Source of the DNA: Micromonospora pisi
GTDB taxonomy: Bacteria; Actinomycetota; Actinomycetes; Mycobacteriales; Micromonosporaceae
Length of the DNA: 64,000 nt
Direction of reading: 5' to 3'
Assembly: GCF_003633685.1 (NCBI RefSeq)
Contig: NZ_RBKT01000001.1
Coordinates: 2,604,001 to 2,668,000, forward strand
A program made the translations under genes and the position numbers. Positions 25,401 to 33,200 of the stretch are shown here, piece after piece (the first letter of the stretch is position 1; each line of letters starts with the position of its first letter). The notes beneath the pieces were generated by a model. That model worked only from the letters and a program-made list of their open reading frames with translations, was not told the origin of the DNA and ran no database searches.

Positions 25401-26531
25401 CCGCTGCCCAGCGTCGTCGGTTACGACCTCGCCGCCGGCGGCGCCTGGCAGACGTTGGCCGGGGTGGTGAACCCGGCGCCGCGCGCGGCGGCCGGGACCG
25501 CCGTGGTCGGCGGCAAGCTCTACCTGGTCGGTGGCTGCGTGGACACCGAGTGCGCGCCCTCCGCCGACCTGGTCGTCCTGGACCTGGGCACACTGCGGTT
25601 CAGCACCGGCGCGAGCTACCCCCGCGACGTCTCCTGGGCCTCCTGCGGCGGCATCGACGGCCGGGTCTACTGCGCCGGCGGGTCCGGGGACGATCAGGTC
25701 AACGACGCCTACGTGTACGACCCGGCCACCGACGCCTGGAGCCCACTACCCGCGCCGCCGGTCCCGCTCTGGGGTGCCCAGTACGCCGCCGCCGGCGAAC
25801 TACTGGTGATCAACGGAGGTTTCCGGGGCGACCAGGACGTGCTGACCAACCGCACCATCGCCTTCGACCCGGTCCGCCGGAGCTGGTCGGAGCTGCCGAA
25901 CTCGGACTCCGCCCAGTACCGGGGCGCCGGGGCGTGCGGCGCGTACAAGCTCGGCGGCCTGTCGGAGCAGGGGACCGCGTCCGGGCAGGTCGAGCGGCTC
26001 GGCGGCCTTGAGGCGTGCGAGGACGCGGTCGACGTACCGTGGCTGGCGCTGACCCCCGCCACGTTCACGCTGGCACCGGGTGAGTCGAGGGCGGTGACCG
26101 TGAGCCTCACCGCCGGGGCGGTGAACGGGATCGACCAGCCCGGCACGTACGGCTCGACGGTGGCGTTCCGGGCGGACATCCCGTACCCGGCACCGACGGT
26201 CCCGGTGACCATGAACGTCGCGCCCCCGGCGAGCTGGGGCAAGATCCAGGGGACCGTACTCGGACGACCCTGCGCCGGGGCACCGGTCCCGGTGCCGGCG
26301 ACGGTGCAGATCAACCTGGTCACCGACCCCACCAGCGGTTACACGCTCAGCGCCGACGAGCAGGGCCGGTACGCCCGCTGGCTGCCCCGGGGGCGGTACG
26401 ACGTGATCGTCGCCCGGGACGGGTGGAAGCCGCAGAGCCGACGGCTGCGGATCTCGGCCGGCCTGGTGTCGACGGTCGACTTCACCCTCGACCCGGTCCG
26501 CTCGTGCGGAAACCGGGCGGGCGGCCGCTGA
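22491..26531 (+). CDS. Secreted S8 (subtilisin-like) peptidase with kelch repeats
   Basis: 1346 residues. Signal peptide (1-39, SLAVMLVLVLAVALAPATATA), an I9-type propeptide (about 55-150), then a subtilase catalytic domain: D195 in VVANIDTGVEYDHP, H242 in SHGTHTMG, N344 (oxyanion, STGNTGP) and S415 in GTSMAAPHVAG. After about residue 480 come carboxypeptidase-regulatory-like domains, an unstructured GTGTGTGT linker (about 824-832), several kelch-type repeats (about 880-1170: WSPVADLPSPGYDNAAATWG, KIYVVGGW, KLYLVGGC) and a final CarbpepD-like domain. Probably extracellular and calcium-dependent. Start ATG 22491 after GTAGGGGGC; a small hairpin (22386-22419) lies upstream. Confidence 0.92.
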   Translation: MSDPREHVGNNRGRRRQSLAVMLVLVLAVALAPATATAGTRSTAPVSPEVRAAVRSGATANFLVYLRERADLTGSARRGDSNARAVEIHRRLTETALRTQRGLVAELTTRKARHTAYWISNAVRVEGDQALVDAIAARPEVERIVPSRSYPLVEPKPVERAEVAEAEWGLLNIEAPRVWDELHVRGETVVVANIDTGVEYDHPALVAGYRGNQGNGTFDHNYNWYDPSGVCPDAVPCDNDSHGTHTMGTMVGSDGPENRIGVAPGARWIAAKGCESSSCSDAALLAAGQWVLAPTDLDGHNPRPDLHADIVNNSWGGGTGDRWYADTVDAWRAVGIFPNFSTGNTGPECGTAGSPGDYPHSYAAGAYDSDNVIAGFSSRGASSVDGGIKPNIAAPGVAIRSSVPGHSYDFLSGTSMAAPHVAGTVALLWSAAPTLRGDLAATEALLDGTAADVDAVECGGTVDDNNTFGEGRLNAYQAVKAAPRGPVGTVTGTVTTAAGGDPVPGARVSAAGRAVSTGDDGRYSLVLPAGRQTVTAAGYGFVAQTATVEVPEDGSVTRNFALVAAPTVTVSGRVSDGSGHRWPLYAAIEVPGRPGGPVFTDPVSGRFRFAVPGSTTYRITTTARYPGYPPVTTTLKLGATDKTTNIAVPVGADCLAPGYANADGGCVTVPGGLVVGFTTDQNTSAPLTGVRVVRADQATGQPYGLSAATPDDPNLPDGFYSLFSNRVGSLQFQAGRSGYATSSTAVVVAGDSVKRADFALQAGRLTVDPPSVLTHQPYGSTRTATVTLTNTGSAPAEVEALERPASFGPLSRPGAPLVERKVTGTGTGTGTASRAGASRPALGTSPYRGDPVSAGAPLSAGTAPAGALSAAARGTTRYPSAAQGWSPVADLPSPGYDNAAATWGGRVYTAGGGLGEGNAHHASVYDPATDNWARLPDLPGGRAKPSMAIANDKIYVVGGWAEDEDDWNAPPLPSVVGYDLAAGGAWQTLAGVVNPAPRAAAGTAVVGGKLYLVGGCVDTECAPSADLVVLDLGTLRFSTGASYPRDVSWASCGGIDGRVYCAGGSGDDQVNDAYVYDPATDAWSPLPAPPVPLWGAQYAAAGELLVINGGFRGDQDVLTNRTIAFDPVRRSWSELPNSDSAQYRGAGACGAYKLGGLSEQGTASGQVERLGGLEACEDAVDVPWLALTPATFTLAPGESRAVTVSLTAGAVNGIDQPGTYGSTVAFRADIPYPAPTVPVTMNVAPPASWGKIQGTVLGRPCAGAPVPVPATVQINLVTDPTSGYTLSADEQGRYARWLPRGRYDVIVARDGWKPQSRRLRISAGLVSTVDFTLDPVRSCGNRAGGR

Positions 26532-26553
26532 GCCGCCCCGCCCGGGCACCGCG

Positions 26554-27024
26554 TCAGGCGGGCAGGCTCGGCAGGGCGCCGGTCTCCTCGTACTCGGTGA
26601 CCTGGGCGATCCGGCGGGCGTGCCGCTCGTTGCCGGAGAACGGCGTGGTCAGGAACGCCTCCACGATCGCGGTCGCCTCGTCCAGGGTGTGCTGGCGCGC
26701 GCCGACCGCGATCACGTTCGCGTCGTTGTGCTGCCGCGAGAGCTGGGCCGTCTCGACGCTCCAGGCCAGTGCCGCCCGGACCCCGGCGACCTTGTTCGCG
26801 GCGATCTGCTCACCGTTGCCCGAGCCGCCGATCACCACTCCGAGGCTCTCCACGTCGTCGACCACGTGGTCGCCGGTGTGCAGGCAGAACACCGGGTAGT
26901 CGTCGTCCGGGTCGAACACGTGCGGCCCCACGTCGACCACCTCGTAGCCCTGCTTGGCCAGGTGGTTGACCAGGTGCACCTTCAACTCGTAACCGGCGTG
27001 GTCGGATCCCAGGTAGACGCGCAT
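26554..27024 (-). CDS. rpiB: Ribose-5-phosphate isomerase B
   Basis: 156 residues: MRVYLGSDHAGYELKVHL start, VIGGSGNGEQIAANKVAGVRAAL catalytic/phosphate loop and SRQHNDANVIAVGARQH. It interconverts ribulose 5-phosphate and ribose 5-phosphate in the pentose phosphate pathway. The catalytic-type GSGNGE loop and the Asp-His start pair are present. It starts the mycobacterial-like block (rpiB next to the Rv2466c homologue and pepN). Confidence 0.96.
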   Translation of the reverse strand: MRVYLGSDHAGYELKVHLVNHLAKQGYEVVDVGPHVFDPDDDYPVFCLHTGDHVVDDVESLGVVIGGSGNGEQIAANKVAGVRAALAWSVETAQLSRQHNDANVIAVGARQHTLDEATAIVEAFLTTPFSGNERHARRIAQVTEYEETGALPSLPA

Positions 27025-27108
27025 GGCAGGCAGTCTCTCAGCTCGCTTCGGGGCCGCGACGCGCAGGCGCCGACAACCAGATCCGGCTCACATCCGTACC
27101 GGCCCGGC

Positions 27109-28308
27109 TCATGCGTTCAGCTCCGCCAGCACCAGGCCACCGCGTGCCTTCGGGGTGAACCAGGTGCTCTTGCGGGGCATCTTCTGCCGGGCCAGGTTCA
27201 CCGCCACGAAGTCGTCGACGGTCACCGGGGCGATCAGCACGGCGAGCTCCGCCCGACCCCGGTCGACCTCACCGGCGAGCCACCGGGCCGGGTAGTCGCC
27301 CCCCACGTACGTGATCCGCTTGTCGCCCGGGTCCAGCCCGAGCGCGTCCCGCAGCAGCACCCGCTCGACCAGGGCGTGATCGAGGTTCTCCACCGCCGCG
27401 CCGTCGCCGCCCGGCAGCGTCACCGCGTACGTCCGACCGGCCAGGTAGAGCTGGACCGGCTCGCCCGGTGCCGGCACGGTCGGCGCCCCGTTGACCGGTT
27501 CGACCCGGGCCCCGGCCGACCGGAGCCGGTCAAGCAGCTCCTCCGGCGTGCTGGTCAGCTCGCTCACCAGCCGGTTGTAGGGCTGGATCGCCACCGACGC
27601 CGGTGTGGTGATGACGCTGAGGAAGCGTGGTATGCCACCGGTCTGCGCGGCCAGGCTGCGGTGGTTGCCGTCCGCGACGACCAGTTCGCCGCCGCCGGCG
27701 AGCGCGCGCAGCTCGTCCTGTGCCGGCCCGGGGCCGAGCAGCCAGATCGCGTGCGTCCGGCCGGCCTGGTCGATGTCGGTCGCGGCGGGCGCCCCGGCCG
27801 CGTCGGTCGCCGCGGCGAGCGCGGCGTGCAGCTCGTCACCACGCCCGGTCTGGAGCAGCAGTACGGGTGAGAGCAGGTGCCCGGTCGCGTCGGCGAGAGC
27901 TACCCGCTCCCTGACCTTGGCGATGAACACGTCCTCGTTGCGGATCACCAGCCCCGGCTCGTCCGCGCTGGTGGAGATCTGGTCGGTGTCGACCAGGGCG
28001 AACATCCCGTAGCCGGGCTCGTCGACCGGTGAGCTGATCCGGTAGAGGACGACCACCTGGTCCGCCGGGGTGTAGCTGCCGTCGGCCTTCGCCTCGGCCA
28101 ACCGGGCCACGGCGTCGGGCAGGGACTCGGCGAAGGAACGGCCGAGGCTCTCCGGTGCCCGGTGCGGCATCTCGATGGCGAGAGCGCTGTGCGGGTTGGC
28201 CTCGATGATCGCGGTGATCTCCGCGTCGTCGGCGAACTCGTCATAGTTCTGCGCGCCGGTGCCGCCGGTGGTGATCCAGGCCCGGGTGATCGGATGTACG
28301 ACCGTCAT
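27109..28308 (-). CDS. DUF1015 family protein
   Basis: 399 residues from ATG 28308 (MTVVHPITRAWITT). DUF1015 landmarks: NPHSALAIEMPHR, LYRISSPVDEPGYGMFALVD, GELVVADGNHRSLAA (ADGNHR, the most conserved motif), IQPYNRLV and a C-terminal TWFTPKARGGLVLAEL. The family is HTH- or SpoOM-associated in annotation but has no proven function. An upstream frame to 28368 would add 20 residues with no binding site. Confidence 0.88.
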   Translation of the reverse strand: MTVVHPITRAWITTGGTGAQNYDEFADDAEITAIIEANPHSALAIEMPHRAPESLGRSFAESLPDAVARLAEAKADGSYTPADQVVVLYRISSPVDEPGYGMFALVDTDQISTSADEPGLVIRNEDVFIAKVRERVALADATGHLLSPVLLLQTGRGDELHAALAAATDAAGAPAATDIDQAGRTHAIWLLGPGPAQDELRALAGGGELVVADGNHRSLAAQTGGIPRFLSVITTPASVAIQPYNRLVSELTSTPEELLDRLRSAGARVEPVNGAPTVPAPGEPVQLYLAGRTYAVTLPGGDGAAVENLDHALVERVLLRDALGLDPGDKRITYVGGDYPARWLAGEVDRGRAELAVLIAPVTVDDFVAVNLARQKMPRKSTWFTPKARGGLVLAELNA

Positions 28309-28395
28309 GCCCGGTGACGCTACCGGGCGGTCGTCGTATCCGGCCGTCGATCCCCCACCCGAGTCCACTCGCTGGGCGTGCTCGACGGGGAGCGG

Positions 28396-28659
28396 TCAGT
28401 TGGCCGGCGCGTGGCGGCGGTGCCGCCCGCCCCGGCGACGGGACACCGGCGCGCTCGCCAGCAGCGCGCTGGTCGGCACCGGCGCGGCCCCGACCACGAT
28501 CGGCGGGGCGACTAGGTCGGCGAGGTGCTCGGGCAGACCGGGGTGCAGCGTCGGCCACCGGCAGTCGTCCACCGACCAGTAGGCGCCACCCAGGTTCCGG
28601 GCCACCACCTCCGACGGCAACGCGCGGGGCTGCTCAAGATCATGGTGGTGCTTCGGCAT
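28396..28659 (-). CDS. Hypothetical small protein, His-rich N-terminus
   Basis: 87 residues, ATG 28659 with GGAGAGG upstream. Starts MPKHHHDLEQPRALPSEVVA and has a central DCRWPTLHPGLPEHLADLVAPPIVVGAAP; the end is Arg-rich (SRRRGGRHRRH). No recognised domain and no membrane segment; conserved small proteins of this type occur next to rpiB/DUF1015 in relatives as far as I recall. The gap to the next gene is about 100 bases. Confidence 0.55.
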   Translation of the reverse strand: MPKHHHDLEQPRALPSEVVARNLGGAYWSVDDCRWPTLHPGLPEHLADLVAPPIVVGAAPVPTSALLASAPVSRRRGGRHRRHAPAN

Positions 28660-28761
28660 CGGGGCCTCTCCGGTGGTCGGTCGTGACCGGGCGGCCGGCG
28701 GAACCGGCGCGTCGGACGCAGGGTCCAACGAGCGCACCCGCCGCCCGGTCACGCCGAGCCG

Positions 28762-29388
28762 TCAGTCGAAGATCGGCCCCACCGTGCGCGAGCGCTTCAG
28801 CTCGTAGAAGCCGGGGGTGGCGGCGACCAGGAGTACGCCGTCCCAGAGGCGGCCGGCCGCCTCACCCTTCGGTGCCGGGGTGACTACCGGGCCGAAGAAG
28901 GCGACGGTCTCCCCGTCGACCGGGCCGGGAGTGTGGATCACCGGTGTGCCGACGTCGGTGCCGACGGGACGCATGCCGGCCTCGTGGCTGGCCCGCAACG
29001 CCTCGTCGTACGCGGTGGAGTCGGCGACCTCGGCCAGCGCCGGGTCCAGACCGGCGTCGGTGAGCGCGGCGGCGTACATCTCCTGACCACGTTCCTCCTT
29101 GCGGAGGTGGATCCGGGTGCCGAGCGCGGTGTAGATGTCACGGACCGCCTGCTGCCCGTACTTCTGCTCGACCGCGATGCAGATCCGTACCGCGCCCCAC
29201 GACTTTTTCATCGATTCGCGGTATTCCGCCGATAATTCCCGCCCCTCGTTCAACACCGAGAGGCTCATCACCCGGAATTCGACGTCGACCGGGCGGACCT
29301 GCTCCACCTCAAGCAACCAGCGGGAGGTCATCCAGGCCCAGGGACAGGCCGGATCGAAATACATGGTGGCGCTCGTGCGCTCGGACAC
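28762..29388 (-). CDS. DsbA-family protein of the mycothiol-dependent nitroreductase (Rv2466c) type
   Basis: 208 residues from GTG 29388 (AAGGGAG upstream). The start is TSATMYFDPACPWAWMTSRW, which matches the Rv2466c family; downstream VMSLSVLNEGRELSAEYRES, GTRIHLRKEERGQE, GTDVGTPVIHTPG and the C-terminal ELKRSRTVGP agree. In Rv2466c the active site is CPWC; here it is CPWA, so the resolving cysteine is missing and a one-cysteine (monothiol/mycothiol-mixed disulfide) mechanism is implied. Adjacent to rpiB and pepN as in mycobacteria. Confidence 0.88.
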   Translation of the reverse strand: MSERTSATMYFDPACPWAWMTSRWLLEVEQVRPVDVEFRVMSLSVLNEGRELSAEYRESMKKSWGAVRICIAVEQKYGQQAVRDIYTALGTRIHLRKEERGQEMYAAALTDAGLDPALAEVADSTAYDEALRASHEAGMRPVGTDVGTPVIHTPGPVDGETVAFFGPVVTPAPKGEAAGRLWDGVLLVAATPGFYELKRSRTVGPIFD

Positions 29389-29597
29389 GGCGGCTCCCTT
29401 CACTGTTAACGAACGGCGATTTCCCTATCCAACCCCACAAATCTTCACCCCGACGACGCTTGCACGGCACTGGGATGAGACCGTGAGTTGGACCACCCCC
29501 GCTCGCTCCCCCACGTGAAACACTCGACTGGGAGCCACCGGGGGTGGATCTTCGCTGTCAGTGAGGACAGCGGGCGAGCTGCGGATGGAGAAATAAC

Positions 29598-32153
29598 GTG
29601 CCGGGAGTGCGCAACCTTACTCAGGTCGAGGCGACCGAGCGGGCCCGCCTGCTCGACGTCGCCGGATATGACATCAGCCTGGACCTGACCTCTGGTGACC
29701 AGGCCGCCGACAATCGCACCTTCCGCTCGGTGACCGAGGTCCGGTTCCGCTGTGCCGAGCCGGGCGCCAGCACCTTCATCGAGCTCGCCGCCGACTCGGT
29801 ACGGTCGGCAACGCTCAACGGCAGGCCGATCGACCTCGCCACCTGGTCCGCCGAGAAGGGGCTCACCCTGACCGACCTGGTCGGCGAGAACACCCTGGTG
29901 GTCGACGCCGACTTCGCCTACTCGGCGAGCGGACAGGGTCTGCACCGCAGCGTCGACCCGGTCGACGGCGAGACGTACCTCTACAGCCAGTTCGAGACGG
30001 CCGACGCGCAGCGCGTCTTCGCCTGCTTCGACCAGCCCGATCTGAAGAGCGTCTACACCTGGCACGCCACCGTCCCCGCGCACTGGCGGGCGATCTCCAA
30101 CATGCCGGTGACCAGCGAGGACACCAACGGCGAAACGAAGACCGTCCACTTCGCCGAGTCGCCCCTCATGAGCACCTACATCACCGCTCTCTGCGCCGGC
30201 CCGTACCACGAGGTCCGCTACACCCACGACGGCATCAGCATGGGCTACTACTGCCGGGCCAGCATGGCGCAGTACCTCGACGCCGACGAACTGCACCTGA
30301 TCACCACGCAGGGATTCGACTTCTTCCACGAGCAGTTCGGGGTCCGCTACCCGCTGCCGAAGTACGACCAGCTCTGGGCGCCGGACTTCAACGCGGGCGC
30401 GATGGAGAACTTCGGCTGCGTCACCCACTCCGAGACGCACTACATCTTCCGTTCCCAGGTCACCGACTTCGAACACGAGCAGCGGTCGAACACGGTGCTG
30501 CACGAACTGGCGCACATGTGGTTCGGCAACCTGGTCACCATGCGGTGGTGGAACGACCTCTGGCTCAACGAGTCGTTCGCCGAATGGGCCAGCCACTGGG
30601 CCAACTCGAACGCCACCCGGTTCACCGACGCGTGGACCACCTTCCTGTCCGTCCGCAAGAACTGGGGCTACCGGCAGGACCAGCTCTCCTCCACCCACCC
30701 GGTCTACTGCGAGATGCCGGACCTGGAGGCGGTCGAGGTCAACTTCGACGGCATCACGTACGCCAAGGGCGCGAGCGTGCTCAAGCAGCTCGTCGCGTAC
30801 GTCGGCGAGGAGCCGTTCCGGGCCGGCCTGCGCACGTACTTCGCCCGGTACGCCTGGGGCAACGCCACCTTCGACGACCTCCTCTCCGAGCTGGAGACGG
30901 CCTCCGGCCGGGAACTGCGCAAGTTCGCCGCCCAGTGGCTGGAAACGTCCCAGGTGAACACGCTGCGGCCGGAGGTGACGATCGACGCCGACGGCAACTA
31001 CCAGCGGGTCGTCGTACGCCAGGAGGCGCCCGCCGACTACCCGACCCTGCGTACGCACCGGATCGGGGTCGGCCTCTACGACCTGCGCGACGGCCGGCTG
31101 GTCCGGCGGGACCGGCTCGAGATCGACGTGGCCGGCGAGGCGACCGAGCTGCCCCAGCTCGCCGGGGTGCCGGCGCCGGACGTACTGCTGCTCAACGACG
31201 ACGACCTGACGTACGCGAAGCTCCGTCTCGACGAGCGGTCGATGGCGACCGTGGTGCAGCACGTCGGCGCGTTCGAGTCCTCCCTGGCACGAGGGCTCTG
31301 CTGGGCCGCCGCCTGGGACATGGTCCGGGACGCCGAACTGGCCTCCCGTGACTACGTCGCCCTCGTACTGGCCGGGCTTCCCGCCGAGACCGACATCAAC
31401 CTGGTCACCCAGACCCTGCGCCAGGCGGCGAGCACACTCGCGATGTACGCCGACCCGGACTGGGCCACGAGCGGCTGGGCCGACCTGGCGCGTACCGCCC
31501 GTACCGCGGTGCGGCTCGCCGAACCGGGCAGCGGGCTGCAACTGGCCTGGACCCGGGCGTACGCCTCAGCGGTCCGCTCGGACGAGGAGCTGGCCACGAT
31601 TCGCGGCTGGCTCGACGGGGTGGATGTGCCGGACGGGCTGGCGATCGACACCGAGTTGCGTTGGACGCTGCTGCGGGCCCTGGTGGCGAACGGTGCCGCC
31701 GGGACCGCCGAGATCGACGCCGAGCTGGCCGGGGACCGGACCGCGAGCGGCGAGCGCGAGGCGGCGCTGAGTCGGGCGCTGGTCCCGACGTCGCAGGAGA
31801 AGGCCGCGACCTGGGCCGCCCTGACCGGCGAGGAGGCTCTGCCGAACTGGCGCAACCGGGCCCTGCTCCAGGGTTTCCAGCACCCGGCCCAGGCGGAGCT
31901 GACCGCGCCGTACAGCGCCCGGTACTTCGAGTCGCTGGGGCGGGTGTGGGCGAGCCGGGACAGTGAGCCCGCGCAGGAGTTCGTCATGCTGGCGTACCCG
32001 TCCTACCAGGTGAGCGCGGAGACGATCGCCGCCACCGACGAGTGGCTGGCCCAGGAGGGGCACCCGGCCCCGCTGCGCCGGCTGGTGACCGAGGGCCGTG
32101 ACGGGGTGGTCCGGGCACTGGACGCCCGCGCCCGCGACGCCGCCACCGCCTGA
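29598..32153 (+). CDS. pepN: Aminopeptidase N
   Basis: 851 residues, GTG start at 29598 (GGAGAAA upstream). M1 zinc metallopeptidase: exopeptidase motif GAMEN (about residues 267-271), HELAH (302-306) and the third zinc ligand in WLNESFAEW about 19 residues later. The ERAP1-like C-terminal helical region follows. Removes N-terminal residues from peptides in the cytoplasm. Divergent from the Rv2466c-like gene; the 210-base gap should hold both promoters. Followed by a strong terminator. Confidence 0.97.
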   Translation: MPGVRNLTQVEATERARLLDVAGYDISLDLTSGDQAADNRTFRSVTEVRFRCAEPGASTFIELAADSVRSATLNGRPIDLATWSAEKGLTLTDLVGENTLVVDADFAYSASGQGLHRSVDPVDGETYLYSQFETADAQRVFACFDQPDLKSVYTWHATVPAHWRAISNMPVTSEDTNGETKTVHFAESPLMSTYITALCAGPYHEVRYTHDGISMGYYCRASMAQYLDADELHLITTQGFDFFHEQFGVRYPLPKYDQLWAPDFNAGAMENFGCVTHSETHYIFRSQVTDFEHEQRSNTVLHELAHMWFGNLVTMRWWNDLWLNESFAEWASHWANSNATRFTDAWTTFLSVRKNWGYRQDQLSSTHPVYCEMPDLEAVEVNFDGITYAKGASVLKQLVAYVGEEPFRAGLRTYFARYAWGNATFDDLLSELETASGRELRKFAAQWLETSQVNTLRPEVTIDADGNYQRVVVRQEAPADYPTLRTHRIGVGLYDLRDGRLVRRDRLEIDVAGEATELPQLAGVPAPDVLLLNDDDLTYAKLRLDERSMATVVQHVGAFESSLARGLCWAAAWDMVRDAELASRDYVALVLAGLPAETDINLVTQTLRQAASTLAMYADPDWATSGWADLARTARTAVRLAEPGSGLQLAWTRAYASAVRSDEELATIRGWLDGVDVPDGLAIDTELRWTLLRALVANGAAGTAEIDAELAGDRTASGEREAALSRALVPTSQEKAATWAALTGEEALPNWRNRALLQGFQHPAQAELTAPYSARYFESLGRVWASRDSEPAQEFVMLAYPSYQVSAETIAATDEWLAQEGHPAPLRRLVTEGRDGVVRALDARARDAATA

Positions 32154-32160
32154 GACGCGG

Positions 32161-32208
32161 AAACCCCGGTGGGGGTCATCGGTGATCCGATGACCCCCAC
32201 CGGGGTTT
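32161..32208. terminator. Strong bidirectional terminator between pepN and the next gene
   Basis: Perfect 22-bp stem (32161-32182 with 32187-32208) and a four-base loop TGAT; the forward arm ends in CCGGGGTTTT. It lies between convergent pepN (forward) and the DUF5130 gene (reverse) and serves both. Confidence 0.88.
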
Positions 32209-32218
32209 TGAGCCTTCG

Positions 32219-32650
32219 TTACGCCTTGCCGGCGCGGCTGGCGAGCTGGTCGAGGCCGCTGATGATGCCACCGGCCAGGTCGCCGCCACCGAAGGCGGCC
32301 ACCATGGAGAGTGCGGCCAGCTTGGCGTCCCGGTCCGGAATGCGCTTACGCGCCTCCGCGCCGGTGATCACCTCCAGCATCCGCTGGTTCGGCGACACCG
32401 CGATCAGCACCGACCTGGCCGGGTCGGCGAGCTGGTCCAGCAGCCGTACGGCGTGCTCGCGCACCGGCTCGTCCAGCGCACCCACGTAGACCGTGAAGAC
32501 CAGCCCGCTGCCCTGGTCGGCGAGGCGCAACGCCTCGTCGATGCGGAGCAGCTGCCGGGTGGAGAACGGACCGTCGAGCACGTCCGGTCGACCCGCCGGC
32601 TCCGGCTCAGCCGGGCTGTACGTCATCATGGCCTGCTCACCAGCGGTCAC
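32219..32650 (-). CDS. DUF5130 / TPM-like protein (Rv2468c type)
   Basis: 143 residues, GTG start at 32650 with GGAGG upstream (ATG 32629 and 32626 are alternatives). FSTRQLLRIDEALRLADQGS, VYVGALDEPVREHAVRLLDQ and VLIAVSPNQRMLEVITGAEA have the shape of the TPM/DUF5130 family. The start lies inside the end of the upstream membrane gene (14-base overlap), so the two are coupled. In mycobacteria the same kind of gene follows pepN. Confidence 0.75.
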   Translation of the reverse strand: MTAGEQAMMTYSPAEPEPAGRPDVLDGPFSTRQLLRIDEALRLADQGSGLVFTVYVGALDEPVREHAVRLLDQLADPARSVLIAVSPNQRMLEVITGAEARKRIPDRDAKLAALSMVAAFGGGDLAGGIISGLDQLASRAGKA

Positions 32651-32948
32651 TTGCGCCTCCAGTTGTGCCCGCCGGACTCGGCGTACCCGTGGTCTCGGTC
32701 TCCGCACCGGTCAACTCGGCCGCGCGGCCGCTGCCGCGCAGTGCCGCGGTGGCGGAACCGGCCAGATTCTCCGGTGCGGACAGGAACCAGACCGGTGTGA
32801 AGTCGAACGGACGCCCCGGCCGATACCGCTTGGCACTCCGGCCGCTACCGGCGAGCGCCAACACGGCGATCACCAGCACCACGGCAGCCGGGATCCCGAC
32901 GAAATACAGCAAGGTGTCGGTAACCGTCCACTGCTCGGTAGCAGACAA
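32637..32948 (-). CDS. Small protein with one membrane helix
   Basis: 103 residues from TTG 32948 (GGGAGCG upstream; GTG 32984 and TTG 32954 are alternatives). Residues about 10-35 are a hydrophobic helix (TLLYFVGIPAAVVLVIAVLALAG), followed by a basic turn, then PFDFTPVWFLSAPENL and a Pro/Thr-rich end. A small membrane protein with a cytoplasmic or periplasmic tail; no known function. Overlaps the DUF5130 gene by 14 bases. Confidence 0.6.
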   Translation of the reverse strand: MSATEQWTVTDTLLYFVGIPAAVVLVIAVLALAGSGRSAKRYRPGRPFDFTPVWFLSAPENLAGSATAALRGSGRAAELTGAETETTGTPSPAGTTGGASDRW

Positions 32949-33200
32949 CCTCAACGCTCCCAGGCGTGATAGGGACCAAGACACCCGGCCCAGGGTGGGC
33001 GGCCAGGCTGCCGGTCCGCTCCGACTCAGACTTTGTCAACGGTATCGTGCAGCGACGCGCCGCGTATCTCGGGGTGGCGATCCGACCCCGCATTGACCTG
33101 CCCGGGACCGGGCGCGGGCGGTACGCCATCGGTGGCTGTCGCCGTACCGGACAACCGGACACCGCCCGCGCGGGGACGCGAAAACGCCCCGGGAACCGGC

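Noticed and set aside
28309-28368. Longer N-terminus of the DUF1015 protein
   Set aside because: Starts in low-complexity sequence and lacks a ribosome binding site; MTVVHPITRAW fits the family start.
29445-31541. Very long reverse-strand ORF over pepN
   Set aside because: It is antisense to aminopeptidase N, where GC-rich codons create long open frames on the other strand.
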